Source of the DNA: Yoonia maritima
Lineage (GTDB): Bacteria > Pseudomonadota > Alphaproteobacteria > Rhodobacterales > Rhodobacteraceae
Length of the DNA: 64,000 nucleotides
Reading direction: 5' to 3'
NCBI RefSeq assembly: GCF_003003285.1
Contig: NZ_PVTP01000002.1
Span: 186,001 to 250,000 of the forward strand
In this document: positions 35,724 to 44,591 of the stretch, one piece after another
Position numbering within the stretch: the stretch's first letter is position 1
How the letters are laid out: each line of letters opens with the position of its first letter
Translations under genes and position numbers: made by a program
The notes under the pieces: model-generated
Seen by the model: only the letters and a program-made list of their open reading frames with translations
Databases searched by the model: none
What the model was told of the DNA's origin: nothing

Positions 35724-36233
35724 TCAGAAGCCGTTGGTTACGCTGACCCAAGCATCAACGGTTGATCCGCCGATGTTTTCTTTGCCAGCTGTTATCGTCG
35801 CGCTGCCGTGCCCGCCCGATTTATTGTTGACGCCCAGCATTATTGAACCGCTGATGTCGATTCCTAACCCGGTCTGATTTGACTGCGGTTCACTGGCTGC
35901 TGACATCGCGGCCTGTCGCGCGGCGCCTTGCTGGCTGACGGGCATGTCCAAGATAAGGTCTGATAGGACTTCACCTGTCGTCTGACTTACAATCACCTCG
36001 CGTCTGTGAACGCCATTGTTTGCCATGATCCGTGTGCGGCCCAGCGTCGTGGCCGAGACGTCTTCGATTTCATAATTGGTCACAACCAAGCCGTTCACAA
36101 CATCATGATAGTCGCGGTTCTGCGCGATTTCGTAAGTTTCGGCTAAACCGCTAAGGTCGGCGTTTTGCGCTATGCCCACGGTTGGGATGCTTGCAGTAAT
36201 GCATAACATAGGCAGGATGTGATGAATGGCCAT
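35724..36233 (-). CDS. Secreted protein of unknown function
   Basis: A 169-residue protein with an N-terminal signal peptide (MAIHHILPMLCITASIPTVGIAQ, probable cleavage after AQ). The mature part is small and mostly beta, with ATTLGRTRIMANNGVHRREVIVS followed by DLILDMPVSQQGAARQAAM and a Gly/Ser-rich end. The ATG at 36233 is chosen because GGAG precedes it by about 8 nt. No family recognised. Convergent with trpB. Confidence 0.65.
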   Translation of the reverse strand: MAIHHILPMLCITASIPTVGIAQNADLSGLAETYEIAQNRDYHDVVNGLVVTNYEIEDVSATTLGRTRIMANNGVHRREVIVSQTTGEVLSDLILDMPVSQQGAARQAAMSAASEPQSNQTGLGIDISGSIMLGVNNKSGGHGSATITAGKENIGGSTVDAWVSVTNGF

Positions 36234-36343
36234 GGTCAATTCTCCGGTGCTGGGTGCCTTGGTTTAGGCCGGTTTTCCGTATGCTGCTATGCGTCTGAAG
36301 TTGGATTTTGAGGTTTTCTACGCGTGCGATGATAGGGCATTTT

Positions 36344-36727
36344 TCAGATAGCAGGGCGTTCGGTCGCATAAATCCGCAGCACATCGATCGATACGATTTC
36401 AAGCGCTCGGACATGGGTGCCGTGCAAATTGACTTGCGGTGCGCAGCCTTCTTCGTGTGCTTGCAGGAACCGGCTTGCACATAGGCACCAGCTGTCGCCA
36501 GCTTTTAACCCTGAAAATCCATACTCGGGGCGCGGTGTGCTTAGATCGTTGCCGACGTATTTCGAATAGGCCAGAAATTCATCCGTCATCACGGCGCAAA
36601 CTGTATGGCTGCCTTGGTCTTGGGCGCAGGTATCGCATGATCCATTGCGAAAGAACCCGGTCATCGGATCTGTAGAGCAAGGGATCAAGCTGCTGCCTAG
36701 GACGTTAAAGGACGGGTCTTTTTCCAT
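36344..36727 (-). CDS. DUF2237 family protein
   Basis: A 127-residue soluble protein matching DUF2237: NVLGSSLIPCSTDPMTGFFRNGSCDT, GSHTVCAVMTDEFL, GNDLSTPRPEYGF, GDSWCLCASRFLQA and ATE-type ending. Five conserved cysteines suggest a metal or redox role, but none is shown experimentally. Its 5' end overlaps the 3' end of the upstream serine hydrolase gene by 23 nt, so they are probably co-transcribed. Confidence 0.88.
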   Translation of the reverse strand: MEKDPSFNVLGSSLIPCSTDPMTGFFRNGSCDTCAQDQGSHTVCAVMTDEFLAYSKYVGNDLSTPRPEYGFSGLKAGDSWCLCASRFLQAHEEGCAPQVNLHGTHVRALEIVSIDVLRIYATERPAI

Positions 36728-37880
36728 GGTTTTTCAGGCTTTCTGCGATCTCTTGAAAGATCACTTCGTTTTCGCGGCTGACGCCATCTTCGCGGAATGC
36801 CCGGTCGGCACTATGCGTGGCGATGACGACGTTGTTGATACGATCAATGTAAATGTATTGCCCGTAAATGCCACGGGCCAAAAACTGTCCGTCTTCGTAT
36901 CCAAGCGGTATCCACCATTGGTATCCATATCTGATTTCATCAGGTGCGGTTTTTGCGCTCGCGGTTGTTGACGCGGTGACCCAATCCTCGGGCACGATTT
37001 GTTTGCCGTTCCATTGACCACCCTGTGCCATCATTTGCCCAAAGCGGGCATTGTCGCGGGTTGTGCAATTCAAGCCGCCCAAAACAAACGCCACGCCATT
37101 GCCATCAGTAAGGTAGTAGGGGGCTTGTTCCATTCCCAGAGGCGTGATGATCTTGTCGTGCAGCAGTTCCGTGATGCCGCGCCCTGTTGCACCTCGAATG
37201 ACCATCCCGATGATGTGAGTGTCGATGGACACATATTCCATCCGTTCACCGGGCTGTGCCGCGCTTTTGGTTTGCTGTTTTGCAAAGCCATCCATTGACC
37301 CGCCAAGCGCAAGAACCCGGCCCATCCGGTTAATGTCGGAAAAGAACGCGAGGTAGTCTTCGTCAAAGGCAAGGCCCGACGACATTTGCAGAACGTCTTT
37401 GATTGTCGCATCTTTATAGGCGGTGCCGGATAGTTCGGGCGCGTATTTGGTGACAGGGTCGTCAATGCTTTCGATTGCGCCTTCGGCCAAGACCACGCCA
37501 AACAGCGCCGACAGATAGCTTTTTGATACTGACCAGTTGATCCGTAGATCATTTGGCCCAGTGCCGTGAAAGTAGTCTTCGAATACCAATTCACCGTCTT
37601 TTAGTACGACCAATGCGGTCACGTTGCGGTCTTTGATCCACTGATACGCCTGCGGCGGTAGTGTAGCAGTTGTGCCTGTCTTAAGCGGTATTGAAGCGGA
37701 TGAAGCAGGAAGTTGATCCGACAGGAACACGGAGTTCATGTGCGAGAAATTATGCACGATCTTGTCGGCTGAAAACAGGTTCAGCACATGGCGTATTCGT
37801 CCAAGCTCGGCCCGTTTCCAAAATGCTAAGGCCGCTAAGCCGCCAACAGTGGCGATTGCCGCCGAAGATATTATGTTCAT
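36705..37880 (-). CDS. Serine hydrolase (beta-lactamase class C family), membrane-anchored
   Basis: A 391-residue protein with an N-terminal membrane anchor (about residues 5-20) and a class-C/PBP4*-type hydrolase domain. The nucleophile motif is SVSK (Ser117, Lys120). The second motif is a Y-x-S variant (MEYVSIDTHI) rather than YxN. The C-terminal HxG-like motif is not obvious, though YGYQWW and RGIYGQYIYID resemble 6-aminohexanoate hydrolase relatives. It probably hydrolyses an ester or amide; real beta-lactamase activity should not be assumed. Confidence 0.85.
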   Translation of the reverse strand: MNIISSAAIATVGGLAALAFWKRAELGRIRHVLNLFSADKIVHNFSHMNSVFLSDQLPASSASIPLKTGTTATLPPQAYQWIKDRNVTALVVLKDGELVFEDYFHGTGPNDLRINWSVSKSYLSALFGVVLAEGAIESIDDPVTKYAPELSGTAYKDATIKDVLQMSSGLAFDEDYLAFFSDINRMGRVLALGGSMDGFAKQQTKSAAQPGERMEYVSIDTHIIGMVIRGATGRGITELLHDKIITPLGMEQAPYYLTDGNGVAFVLGGLNCTTRDNARFGQMMAQGGQWNGKQIVPEDWVTASTTASAKTAPDEIRYGYQWWIPLGYEDGQFLARGIYGQYIYIDRINNVVIATHSADRAFREDGVSRENEVIFQEIAESLKNHGKRPVL

Positions 37881-37941
37881 TATGTTTTCCGTCGTAATTC
37901 ACCTGAACATGCCTTGCCGAGCCTAGCGTTGCAATGCGTGT

Positions 37942-38967
37942 TTATGGGGCGGCCCAATGCACCCAGCGCCCATGAAAGTCAGCGCGTCCGAGAGGTATGG
38001 TTAAGTCGCCCGGCCATAGGCGCAGCGTTAGCGCCGCTCCGGGGCTTTGATCGTCTGCCTCCATCGCGAACCAAGCAAGAGGCGTATCATCTGTTGCAGC
38101 TTCGCCCGCTTTGGCAATCGCCGCCGTTCCTTCGGCCTGTTTGTCCGCTGGGAAATACTGCCAAGCGATGGTGCTGTAGATCATGTGCAGCTCGCCCGGT
38201 TTATGGTGAAGCCGGGAGCGCAGCCAATCAATCGCATCGCCTTGATCAACAGGTGTCTGAGCTGCGGCAATGGCCGCCTGAGTGAGTCGCAGCCGTTCGG
38301 GTTGATCTGGCCATAGGTAGGCTTGCAAGCGTAGTGCGTCGCTTTGCGGGTTAAGCGGGTTCAAATCCACGCCTGCGCGGTCAATCACGTTTGGCTGGGC
38401 CTTTGGGGGCAGGGGGCCTGTCCAATCAGGGCGTAGCGTGAGGACTGGGTCAATGGGGCCAAAACGCTGCCCGCTAACCTCTAATGCATAGCGATCCCAC
38501 TGTAGGTTCAGCCCGGCACTTGCGCCCAACTCGGATGTGCGGATTGGCAGCCCAAAGCGATCAGCCAAGAAATACCCTACTGCGATCAAAGCAGCAGACC
38601 TTCGGACTTCGTTGGTTTGAGGTGCGCTGTTCAGCCACGTCATGATGGTTGGGGATTGGTCGCACAGTGTCCGGCTGACTGCCTGCCATAAAATGTCGTC
38701 TGACACGGCATTGGGTGGATAGACTGCATCAAGCACAGCGTCGCCATTCAGGCGTAGGGCATGTAGCGCACCAGCAAGCCGCAAGGGCACCGATTGGCTG
38801 CGCGGACTTAGATCACCTTGCCATTCGAATATTCGATCTGTGACCGGGCAGTTAGGCCATTCGCGCGTCGCGCAAAGGCCCATGAGTTGGCCCATAAAGG
38901 GCGACCCGAGTTCCATGCAGGATTGGGATTGATTGGCGAATGCCGCAGAGACATTCGCGGGGGTCAC
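37942..38967 (-). CDS. DUF2332 family protein
   Basis: A 341-residue soluble protein of the DUF2332 family, recognisable by SAALIAVGYFLADRFGLPIRTSELGASAGLNL, GVDLNPLNPQSDALRLQAYLWPDQPERL, and HMIYSTIAWQYFPAD. The glycine-rich ELGASAGLNL resembles a methyltransferase-like motif, but activity is unproven. Its ATG overlaps the pth stop by 4 nt, so it is co-transcribed with pth. Confidence 0.88.
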   Translation of the reverse strand: MTPANVSAAFANQSQSCMELGSPFMGQLMGLCATREWPNCPVTDRIFEWQGDLSPRSQSVPLRLAGALHALRLNGDAVLDAVYPPNAVSDDILWQAVSRTLCDQSPTIMTWLNSAPQTNEVRRSAALIAVGYFLADRFGLPIRTSELGASAGLNLQWDRYALEVSGQRFGPIDPVLTLRPDWTGPLPPKAQPNVIDRAGVDLNPLNPQSDALRLQAYLWPDQPERLRLTQAAIAAAQTPVDQGDAIDWLRSRLHHKPGELHMIYSTIAWQYFPADKQAEGTAAIAKAGEAATDDTPLAWFAMEADDQSPGAALTLRLWPGDLTIPLGRADFHGRWVHWAAP

Positions 38968-39638
38968 CGAAAGCGATCCACCAGCTTTTGCATAGGCGAC
39001 CGCGAGTCGTTGTCTGGCTCTGGGGCTGCAACCGTTGGCTTCGGTTTTGGCTTGCTTGTCGATGACCGCGGGGGCGCGACGCGTAGCGCAATCGCATTCA
39101 GGAACTTTGGCCCGTCACCCGCAACAAGATCAGCGATGCCATCACTGATCCCGCGCATTTCATCGTCCAGCCATTCAGCGTCAGACTTGGCAAAATCGCG
39201 CAGCACGTATCCTGCAACCGCATCCTTGTGGCCGGGGTGTCCGATGCCCATTCGCACGCGGTCATAATCAGGACCGATATGCCCGTGGATAGACCGCAAT
39301 CCGTTGTGTCCCGCATGACCGCCACCTGTTTTCAGGCGAACCTTGCCGGGGGCAAGATCCAGCTCATCGTGGAACACAATGATGTCTTCGGGTGCAAGTT
39401 TAAGATAGCGCATTGCCTCGCCAACAGATTGGCCAGACAGGTTCATGAATGTTTCAGGTTTGAGCAGGGCAACCTTTTCAGAACCAAATCGCCCTTCGGA
39501 GATTTGTCCTTGGAATTTGCTGCGCCACGGTGAAAAACCGTGGTCTGCTGCGATAACATCCATGGCCATAAAGCCGATGTTGTGACGATTTTGCGCGTAT
39601 TTCGCGCCGGGATTACCTAGGCCTACGATAAGTTTCAT
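38964..39638 (-). CDS. pth: Peptidyl-tRNA hydrolase
   Basis: Releases tRNA from prematurely dropped peptidyl-tRNA. The 224-residue product has the N-terminal GLGNPGAKYAQNRHNIGF with catalytic His19, FMNLSGQSVGEA, the HDELDLAPGKVRLK strand, and GHNGLRSIHGHIGPDYDRVRMGIGHP. A basic C-terminal tail of about 35 residues (STSKPKPKPTVAAPE) is longer than in E. coli. It is the first gene of a two-gene unit with the DUF2332 gene. Confidence 0.97.
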   Translation of the reverse strand: MKLIVGLGNPGAKYAQNRHNIGFMAMDVIAADHGFSPWRSKFQGQISEGRFGSEKVALLKPETFMNLSGQSVGEAMRYLKLAPEDIIVFHDELDLAPGKVRLKTGGGHAGHNGLRSIHGHIGPDYDRVRMGIGHPGHKDAVAGYVLRDFAKSDAEWLDDEMRGISDGIADLVAGDGPKFLNAIALRVAPPRSSTSKPKPKPTVAAPEPDNDSRSPMQKLVDRFR

Positions 39639-39670
39639 AGCGTTTACTTAACCCATGCCGCACCGCAGCG

Positions 39671-40087
39671 CTAGTGCGCCGTTTCGCACAGGCCGTGATC
39701 GGCAAGAGATGTCAGAACATAGCAGTCGCTTGCCCGCCCTTTTCCGTCGCAATGGGTGGCGATCCGGACCAGTTCCGTTTCCAGCCGCTGCAAGCGTGCA
39801 ATCTTGGCACGCACGTCATCAAGTTGGGCTGTAGCAATCGCATTTGCGGTCGCACATGAATGATCAGGGCGATCGTTCAAATCAATCAGCGCACGTATCG
39901 CCTCGATGGTGAAGCCCAGATCGCGGGCGTGTTTGATAAAGCCCAACCTGTCCAGCCCAGCCTGTGTATAGCGTCGCTGATTTCCGGCCGTGCGCTCCGG
40001 TTCGGGCATTAGTCCCATTTCTTCGTAGTAACGAATAGTTGGAATTTTCACCCCTGTTCGGTCAGAAAGCGCGCCGATGGAAAACAT
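39671..40087 (-). CDS. MerR family metal-responsive regulator
   Basis: A 138-residue MerR-type activator with the winged HTH (MFSIGALSDRTGVKIPTIRYYEEMGL). A dimerisation helix follows. The metal-site cysteines Cys78, Cys113 and Cys122 are placed as in ZntR/CadR/PbrR (C113-x8-C122), with an additional Cys134. It probably senses Zn, Cd or Pb and activates the divergent CDF-type transporter through the dyad at 40106-40120. Confidence 0.9.
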   Translation of the reverse strand: MFSIGALSDRTGVKIPTIRYYEEMGLMPEPERTAGNQRRYTQAGLDRLGFIKHARDLGFTIEAIRALIDLNDRPDHSCATANAIATAQLDDVRAKIARLQRLETELVRIATHCDGKGRASDCYVLTSLADHGLCETAH

Positions 40088-40099
40088 CTGAAAAACCTC

Positions 40100-40129
40100 T
40101 TGAACCTCTAGTTACTAGAGACGTTAGAT
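40100..40129 (+). promoter_or_regulatory. MerR-type promoter with 15-bp dyad
   Basis: TTGAAC (-35, 40100-40105) and a -10-like TTAGAT (40124-40129) or TAGATC one base further frame the perfect dyad CTCTAGT-T-ACTAGAG (40106-40120). The spacing is 18-19 bp, longer than the 17 bp optimum, which is the usual design for MerR activation by DNA untwisting. It lies between the divergent regulator and transporter genes. Confidence 0.75.
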
Positions 40130-40159
40130 CATGAGTCGCAAAGATGAAAGGATATTAAG

Positions 40160-40777
40160 ATGGCAGGTTGTTGTGGGCATGATGCCCAATTTGAAGGGGT
40201 GTCAGGCGACTATAAACGGCGTCTTTGGGCAGTTATCGCGATTAATGCGGGGATGTTCGTGGTCGAGATGACAGCCGGACATATGGCGCGCAGCCAAGCA
40301 TTGCAGGCCGACGCGTTGGATTTCTTTGGTGATGCAGTGACCTATGGCATTTCACTGGCCGTAATTGGCGCGTCTTTACGGGTGCGCAGCACTGCCGCAT
40401 TGGCCAAAGGGATCAGCCTGTTGTTGATGGGGCTTTGGGTGTTCGGGACAACAGCATACCGAGTCTTTGCTGTCGGCGTTCCAACCGCAGAAGTGATGGG
40501 GATTATCGGTTTTCTGGCGCTCATCGCCAACCTTGCCAGCGTGGGACTGTTAATGCGTTACAAAGACGGCGACGCAAACGTGCGGTCCGTCTGGCTATGT
40601 TCACGCAACGACGCGATTGGGAATATTGCGGTTATGATTGCAGCCCTTGGTGTTTGGGGAACCGCGACGGGCTGGCCGGACTTGATTGTTGCTGCGATCA
40701 TGGCTGCGCTATTTTTGTCTTCTGCGGTGCAGATTATCGGACAGTCGTTGGCCGAACAAAGACAACGATTGACCTAG
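40160..40777 (+). CDS. Cation diffusion facilitator-type transporter (short form)
   Basis: A 205-residue membrane protein with about six segments of the CDF (cation efflux) type. It lacks the usual C-terminal cytoplasmic domain. The metal site is changed: the second segment has Asp54-x3-Asp58 (ADALDFFGDA) where zinc transporters have HxxxD, and the fifth has Asp151-x3-Asn155. The N-terminus carries CCGH. It is controlled by the divergent MerR regulator. The exported metal is probably Zn, Cd or another soft metal, by inference from the regulator. Confidence 0.88.
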   Translation: MAGCCGHDAQFEGVSGDYKRRLWAVIAINAGMFVVEMTAGHMARSQALQADALDFFGDAVTYGISLAVIGASLRVRSTAALAKGISLLLMGLWVFGTTAYRVFAVGVPTAEVMGIIGFLALIANLASVGLLMRYKDGDANVRSVWLCSRNDAIGNIAVMIAALGVWGTATGWPDLIVAAIMAALFLSSAVQIIGQSLAEQRQRLT

Positions 40778-40880
40778 GGCGACATGCGCTAGGTTCGTAT
40801 CGCTAGGCCGCATGAAGTGTGTGGTCTAGCGTGAAACCATGCGTTAGGTTTCTTCAAAACCAATTTATTTGAAGCGAACT

Positions 40881-41677
40881 ATGATGGAACATTTTGAAAC
40901 ACTTGGCGATGTTTTCGCGCCGAGTGACCTAATAATGCGGCGACGAAGGTTTGCGAAATGCGTTTTGAATGCTGTATTCACTGTGCTTACTATCACGTTT
41001 GCGGTTGTGACTTGCTTATTGGCTTTAGAATGGCACAACTTGCCTCCTGTCAGCGATCAGGCCGATAGTTTTATAGTCGCGATTGGCGTCCTCTGCGCTA
41101 CATGGCTTGCGCTGAGTCTGATGCTGCAGATTGCCAAAAAGAGATTGGCACATCCGAAACTACATCCGCTGATAGGTGGCGATCGCCAAAATTTCATGCG
41201 CGATCTCCGGCTTGATCAAAAAACGGTTATTTTGATGGCAGCAATATCTATCACTTTGGACGTGACAATGGGGTGGATGCGCAGCCACTGGGTATGCTAG
41301 CACATGCGCTTCGTGAGGAAGGGTACCGCATCGTTTGTTTTTTTGATGCGAATATTTTCTTTACGCTCACTGAGCATGGCGGTGTGGGCGCGCAAACGCG
41401 GCATTCATTTTCCGTCCTTGCAGATATTTTCGGGCTGGAGGGCAACGAAATCTACGTTGTTCCAAGCGGTGTTCAGGCTGATGGCTATGTCTTGGAAAGC
41501 TTGAAGTATTTGCCCATATCGTTCGCTGTAACGAATGATCGATTTCGCGATTATGAGGCACTTTATCCGGCTGTAATGAAAAGCAACCAGTGGCGGAAAG
41601 GTGTCGTCTTTTCAAAAGGTGAGGTTAAACTGTTGCAACACCGGTTTTCAGTCACGTTAAAAATCGACAGACAGTGA
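40881..41677 (+). pseudogene. NYN-domain (Zc3h12a-like) ribonuclease gene broken by one-base frameshift
   Basis: Two overlapping frames form one gene. The first (from ATG 40881) codes two membrane segments and ends its sensible part with QKTVIL. The second, in the frame of 41234 onward, reads DGSNIYHFGRDNGVDAQPLG, then CFFDANIFF and VTNDRFRDYE. These are the acidic motifs of NYN/PIN-like RNases. They join if one T is added to the TTTT run at 41230-41233 (giving V-I-F-D-G-S-N). An in-frame TGA just upstream stops the second frame from having its own start. The intact protein would be about 265 residues. It could be a real loss, a contingency site or a sequence error. Confidence 0.75.
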
Positions 41678-41713
41678 AAAGAAAATTGTGTTTGATTGGT
41701 TTGTTGTAACGAA

Positions 41714-41739
41714 AAAGGGCACCCGATTGGGTGCCCTTT
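41714..41739 (-). terminator. Intrinsic terminator of rplY
   Basis: A perfect 11-bp stem AAAGGGCACCC / GGGTGCCCTTT with loop GATT. On the minus strand it is followed by TT and then CGTTAC, and together with the stem's own T run gives a T tract. It lies 21 nt after the rplY stop and can also serve the plus-strand gene. Confidence 0.8.
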
Positions 41740-41760
41740 GATCCACGCGTCTGCGTTGGA

Positions 41761-42393
41761 TTATTCTGCAGCGGCTTCTTCAGTCGCGCCTTCTTCTGCT
41801 TCATCTTCATCGTCGGCAGCCAGCGTACGTGGTGCTGCGATGTTTGCGATGACGAAGTCACGGTCGATAACCGATTTCGCACCTTCAGGAAGTGTGACTT
41901 CGCTGATGTGGATGGTGTCGCCCATTTCGTGAGACGCCAGATCAATAGTCAGGTGATCAGGAATGTCGCCAGCCAGAACGTCAAGTTCGACTTCGTTACG
42001 AACAACAGTCAGCGTGCCGCCTTTTTTGATACCTGGGCATGTGTCTGCGTTAACAAACTCAACAGGGATGAAAAGCTTCACACGGCTTGTGCGCTTAAGG
42101 CGCATCAGGTCGATGTGACGTGGCAAGTCTTTGACAACGTCGCGCTGAACGCCGCGGCAGATCACACGTACGTCTTCTTGGCCTTCAACCTTGAGGTTGA
42201 AAAGCGTAGACATAAAGCGGCCTTTGCGCAGCATAGTCAGCAGGTAGTTGAATGGGATGCTAATGGATTGCGGCTCTGCGCCACCACCATAAACAATGCC
42301 AGGTACGTCGCCATCACGGCGAGCTTGGCGGGCGGCCCCCTTGCCTGTCCCCGCGCGTACCTTGGCGTTAAGATCTGGGATCTTTCCAGCCAT
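41761..42393 (-). CDS. rplY: 50S ribosomal protein bL25 (CTC form)
   Basis: A 210-residue long-form L25, which binds 5S rRNA. It has an N-terminal L25 domain ([31 protein letters not shown]), a TL5/CTC C-terminal domain ([44 protein letters not shown]) and an acidic tail. The second ATG (42393) is chosen because AAGGA lies 8 nt upstream, whereas it is only 2 nt from the first ATG. In most Rhodobacterales it precedes pth; here the two are separated by the MerR/CDF/NYN block. Confidence 0.95.
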   Translation of the reverse strand: MAGKIPDLNAKVRAGTGKGAARQARRDGDVPGIVYGGGAEPQSISIPFNYLLTMLRKGRFMSTLFNLKVEGQEDVRVICRGVQRDVVKDLPRHIDLMRLKRTSRVKLFIPVEFVNADTCPGIKKGGTLTVVRNEVELDVLAGDIPDHLTIDLASHEMGDTIHISEVTLPEGAKSVIDRDFVIANIAAPRTLAADDEDEAEEGATEEAAAE

Positions 42394-42612
42394 AGTCATA
42401 TTCCTTAATGTAGGGGCCCGCCTCCAAGGGTGTCCGAGCCCGATGAAGCCCGCGCTATAGGCGAGATTCGCGCGTTTGGAAAGCCATTTTCACCTTTTAA
42501 ACAGTGTTTTTGTTCGAAAGGGTCATATCGTGGTCGGTAGGGGGCTTTGTGCCGTCGCCTTGGTGACACCACAAGGGCTTTAGCGCGCTAGGTTTGTTTG
42601 CTTCCGGTCACC

Positions 42613-43035
42613 ATGCCTGCGTCAAAACCGCGCTCGCGCTCGTCAGATAATCCCGATACACCGATCCCCATGCATCACAAATTTGGCATCATCAGTAGGC
42701 TTTTTATTACCTTGGCATTGTTCATTGCCTTGGCGGCTGCGGGCATGTCGACAATATCAAAGAAACCTGTGCTGACCGCTGACCTTGCCGCATATTTGGC
42801 TACTGGTGGGTCATTTGCTGACCTTTGTGGTGATACGACTGATCCAAGCAAAGCGGCATTTTCGCATTGTGCTGCCTGTCATTTGATTGCAGCCGCGGTA
42901 CTGCCACCTGTTTGCTATGGCCTGCCGCAGGTTGTGACTGGTGACTATGATCAGCTGATCGCAGTTGCCCAAAATATCCGGAACGCGCAACGCTTAGACC
43001 CTGCGCGCCTGTCGCGGGCACCGCCCCAAGCCTGA
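42613..43035 (+). CDS. Small membrane protein with CxxC motif next to PepSY gene
   Basis: About 140 residues with one hydrophobic segment (FGIISRLFITLALFIALAAAG), followed by a periplasmic part bearing HCAACHL. That CxxC resembles a copper or haem site, but no CxxCH is present. It resembles DUF2946-type proteins that sit beside PepSY or TonB receptor genes. A later ATG at 42670 would put the hydrophobic segment closer to the N-terminus and may be the true start. It lies 64 nt upstream of the PepSY gene and is probably co-transcribed. Confidence 0.6.
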   Translation: MPASKPRSRSSDNPDTPIPMHHKFGIISRLFITLALFIALAAAGMSTISKKPVLTADLAAYLATGGSFADLCGDTTDPSKAAFSHCAACHLIAAAVLPPVCYGLPQVVTGDYDQLIAVAQNIRNAQRLDPARLSRAPPQA

Positions 43036-43099
43036 TCTCTCCCTCAATTGAGTTCAACACATCTGCCAATCGGCAGAGCAATAGGCTTGGAGCCAACTT

Positions 43100-44485
43100 A
43101 TGACGACGACTGATACGAATGCGCAGCCTGCGGGTGGCGTGAATAAACTTTATTTTGCTGCATGGCGCTGGCACTTTTATGCGGGCCTTGTGGTGATCCC
43201 ATTCCTGACCATCCTTGCGGTGACAGGTATGTTAATGCTGTGGATCGCCTGGATTGATGGGCGGGACGGGGAACGCACTGCGGTAACACCACAAGACATA
43301 GTAGCCCCGATTTCCACCCAAGCAGATGCTGCGATGGCTGCCATCCCTGATGGGGTATTGAAGCAATATGTTGCCCCACGGACCGACGATGTCGCGGCGC
43401 TATTTCGTGTGGATCAAGGGGGAGACGCTATTATGGTCGCTGTTGACCCATACACGGCACAGGTGATCGAAACCTTTCCGCGGCGAAGCGGCTGGTACGA
43501 CTTTGTCGACGGTATCCATAGTGATCTAATGCTTGGCGTGGCAGGGGATCGAATGCTTGAGACGGCAGCGTCGCTTTGCCTCGTTCTGGTAGCGACTGGC
43601 TTGTACATGTGGTGGCCGCGGGAAGGCGGTTGGAAACGGGCTTTGTTACCGACATTCGGGCGCGGGCGCAGTCTTTGGAAATCTTTGCACGGCGTTGTGG
43701 GAATTTGGGTGTCTGTGATTTTGGTGCTCTTTTTGATTTCAGGTCTGTCGTGGGCTGGAATTTGGGGCGGCAAAATGGTCCAAGCTTGGAGCCAGTTTCC
43801 GGCTGAGAAATGGGATAACGTCCCGCTATCGGACGAGACACATGCCAGCATGAACCATAACCGTCATGAAGTCCCATGGGCGCTAGAGCAAACGCCGATG
43901 CCTGCGTCGGGCAGCGATGCGGGGCAGGTTGCCATCACGGGTGCGGTGACAATCGATACGGTCGATGCATTTGCGCGCGAGATCGGCTTTGATGCGCGGT
44001 ATCAGCTAAACGTGCCGAGCGGCGACGCTGGCGTTTGGACCCTAAGCCGCGATTCAATGAGTACAGATAGCACTAACCCAACGTCTGACCGGACGGTGCA
44101 TGTTGACCAGTTTACAGGTAAAGTTCTGGCTGATGTACGCTACGCAGACTATTCGCTTGCTGGCAAAGCAATGGCTGTTGGGATTGCGTTGCATATGGGC
44201 ACGATGGGCCTATGGAGCGTGCTTGCCAACACAGTCGTTTGCTTGGCCGTTGTATTTCTATGCGTCAGTGCGCTTGTACTTTGGTGGAAACGCCGCCCAA
44301 CAAAAGCTGGCCGTCTTGCTGCGCCGCCCATGCCCAAAGAACTGCCGCTTTGGCAGGGCGCAGCATTGGTCGGATTGGGTGTGTCGATGGCATTCCCGAT
44401 GGCTGGCCTTGCGCTGCTAACGGTACTTGCGATTGATACGCTGATCCTGTCGCGGATACCGAAATTGCGTGCGGTGTTGAACTAA
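43100..44485 (+). CDS. PepSY-associated TM helix domain protein
   Basis: A 461-residue inner-membrane protein with the PepSY_TM layout. A first membrane segment in WRWHFYAGLVVIPFLTILAVTGMLML leads to a periplasmic PepSY domain. Further segments contain the family motifs HSDLMLG, GLYMWWPR, SLHGVVGIWVSVILVLFLISGL and ALHMGTMGLW. Conserved histidines may bind haem. Relatives are often part of iron uptake or flavin/metal reduction systems. The exact role is unknown. It is followed by a possible MFS transporter gene 107 nt later. Confidence 0.9.
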   Translation: MTTTDTNAQPAGGVNKLYFAAWRWHFYAGLVVIPFLTILAVTGMLMLWIAWIDGRDGERTAVTPQDIVAPISTQADAAMAAIPDGVLKQYVAPRTDDVAALFRVDQGGDAIMVAVDPYTAQVIETFPRRSGWYDFVDGIHSDLMLGVAGDRMLETAASLCLVLVATGLYMWWPREGGWKRALLPTFGRGRSLWKSLHGVVGIWVSVILVLFLISGLSWAGIWGGKMVQAWSQFPAEKWDNVPLSDETHASMNHNRHEVPWALEQTPMPASGSDAGQVAITGAVTIDTVDAFAREIGFDARYQLNVPSGDAGVWTLSRDSMSTDSTNPTSDRTVHVDQFTGKVLADVRYADYSLAGKAMAVGIALHMGTMGLWSVLANTVVCLAVVFLCVSALVLWWKRRPTKAGRLAAPPMPKELPLWQGAALVGLGVSMAFPMAGLALLTVLAIDTLILSRIPKLRAVLN

Positions 44486-44591
44486 GCGACGACCGCGCAC
44501 CTCTTTGATTTGTGGGTGCGCGGTTATCGCCTTTGTGGCAGCGGAAATTTGAAACTTGCTTTGGGAAAAATTATCGGTCAGCCATAGCGTT

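Noticed and set aside
36705..37880. Functional beta-lactamase
   Set aside because: SxxK is present, but the YxN and KTG motifs of class C enzymes are changed or missing; a general esterase or amidase is more likely.
40881..41677. Programmed frameshifting in the NYN gene
   Set aside because: No slippery heptamer with a following pseudoknot is visible at the T run. A simple mutation or sequence error is the plainer explanation, though it cannot be excluded.
41731..42408. Long open frame antisense to rplY
   Set aside because: It is the complementary shadow of a conserved ribosomal protein gene and codes no recognisable protein.
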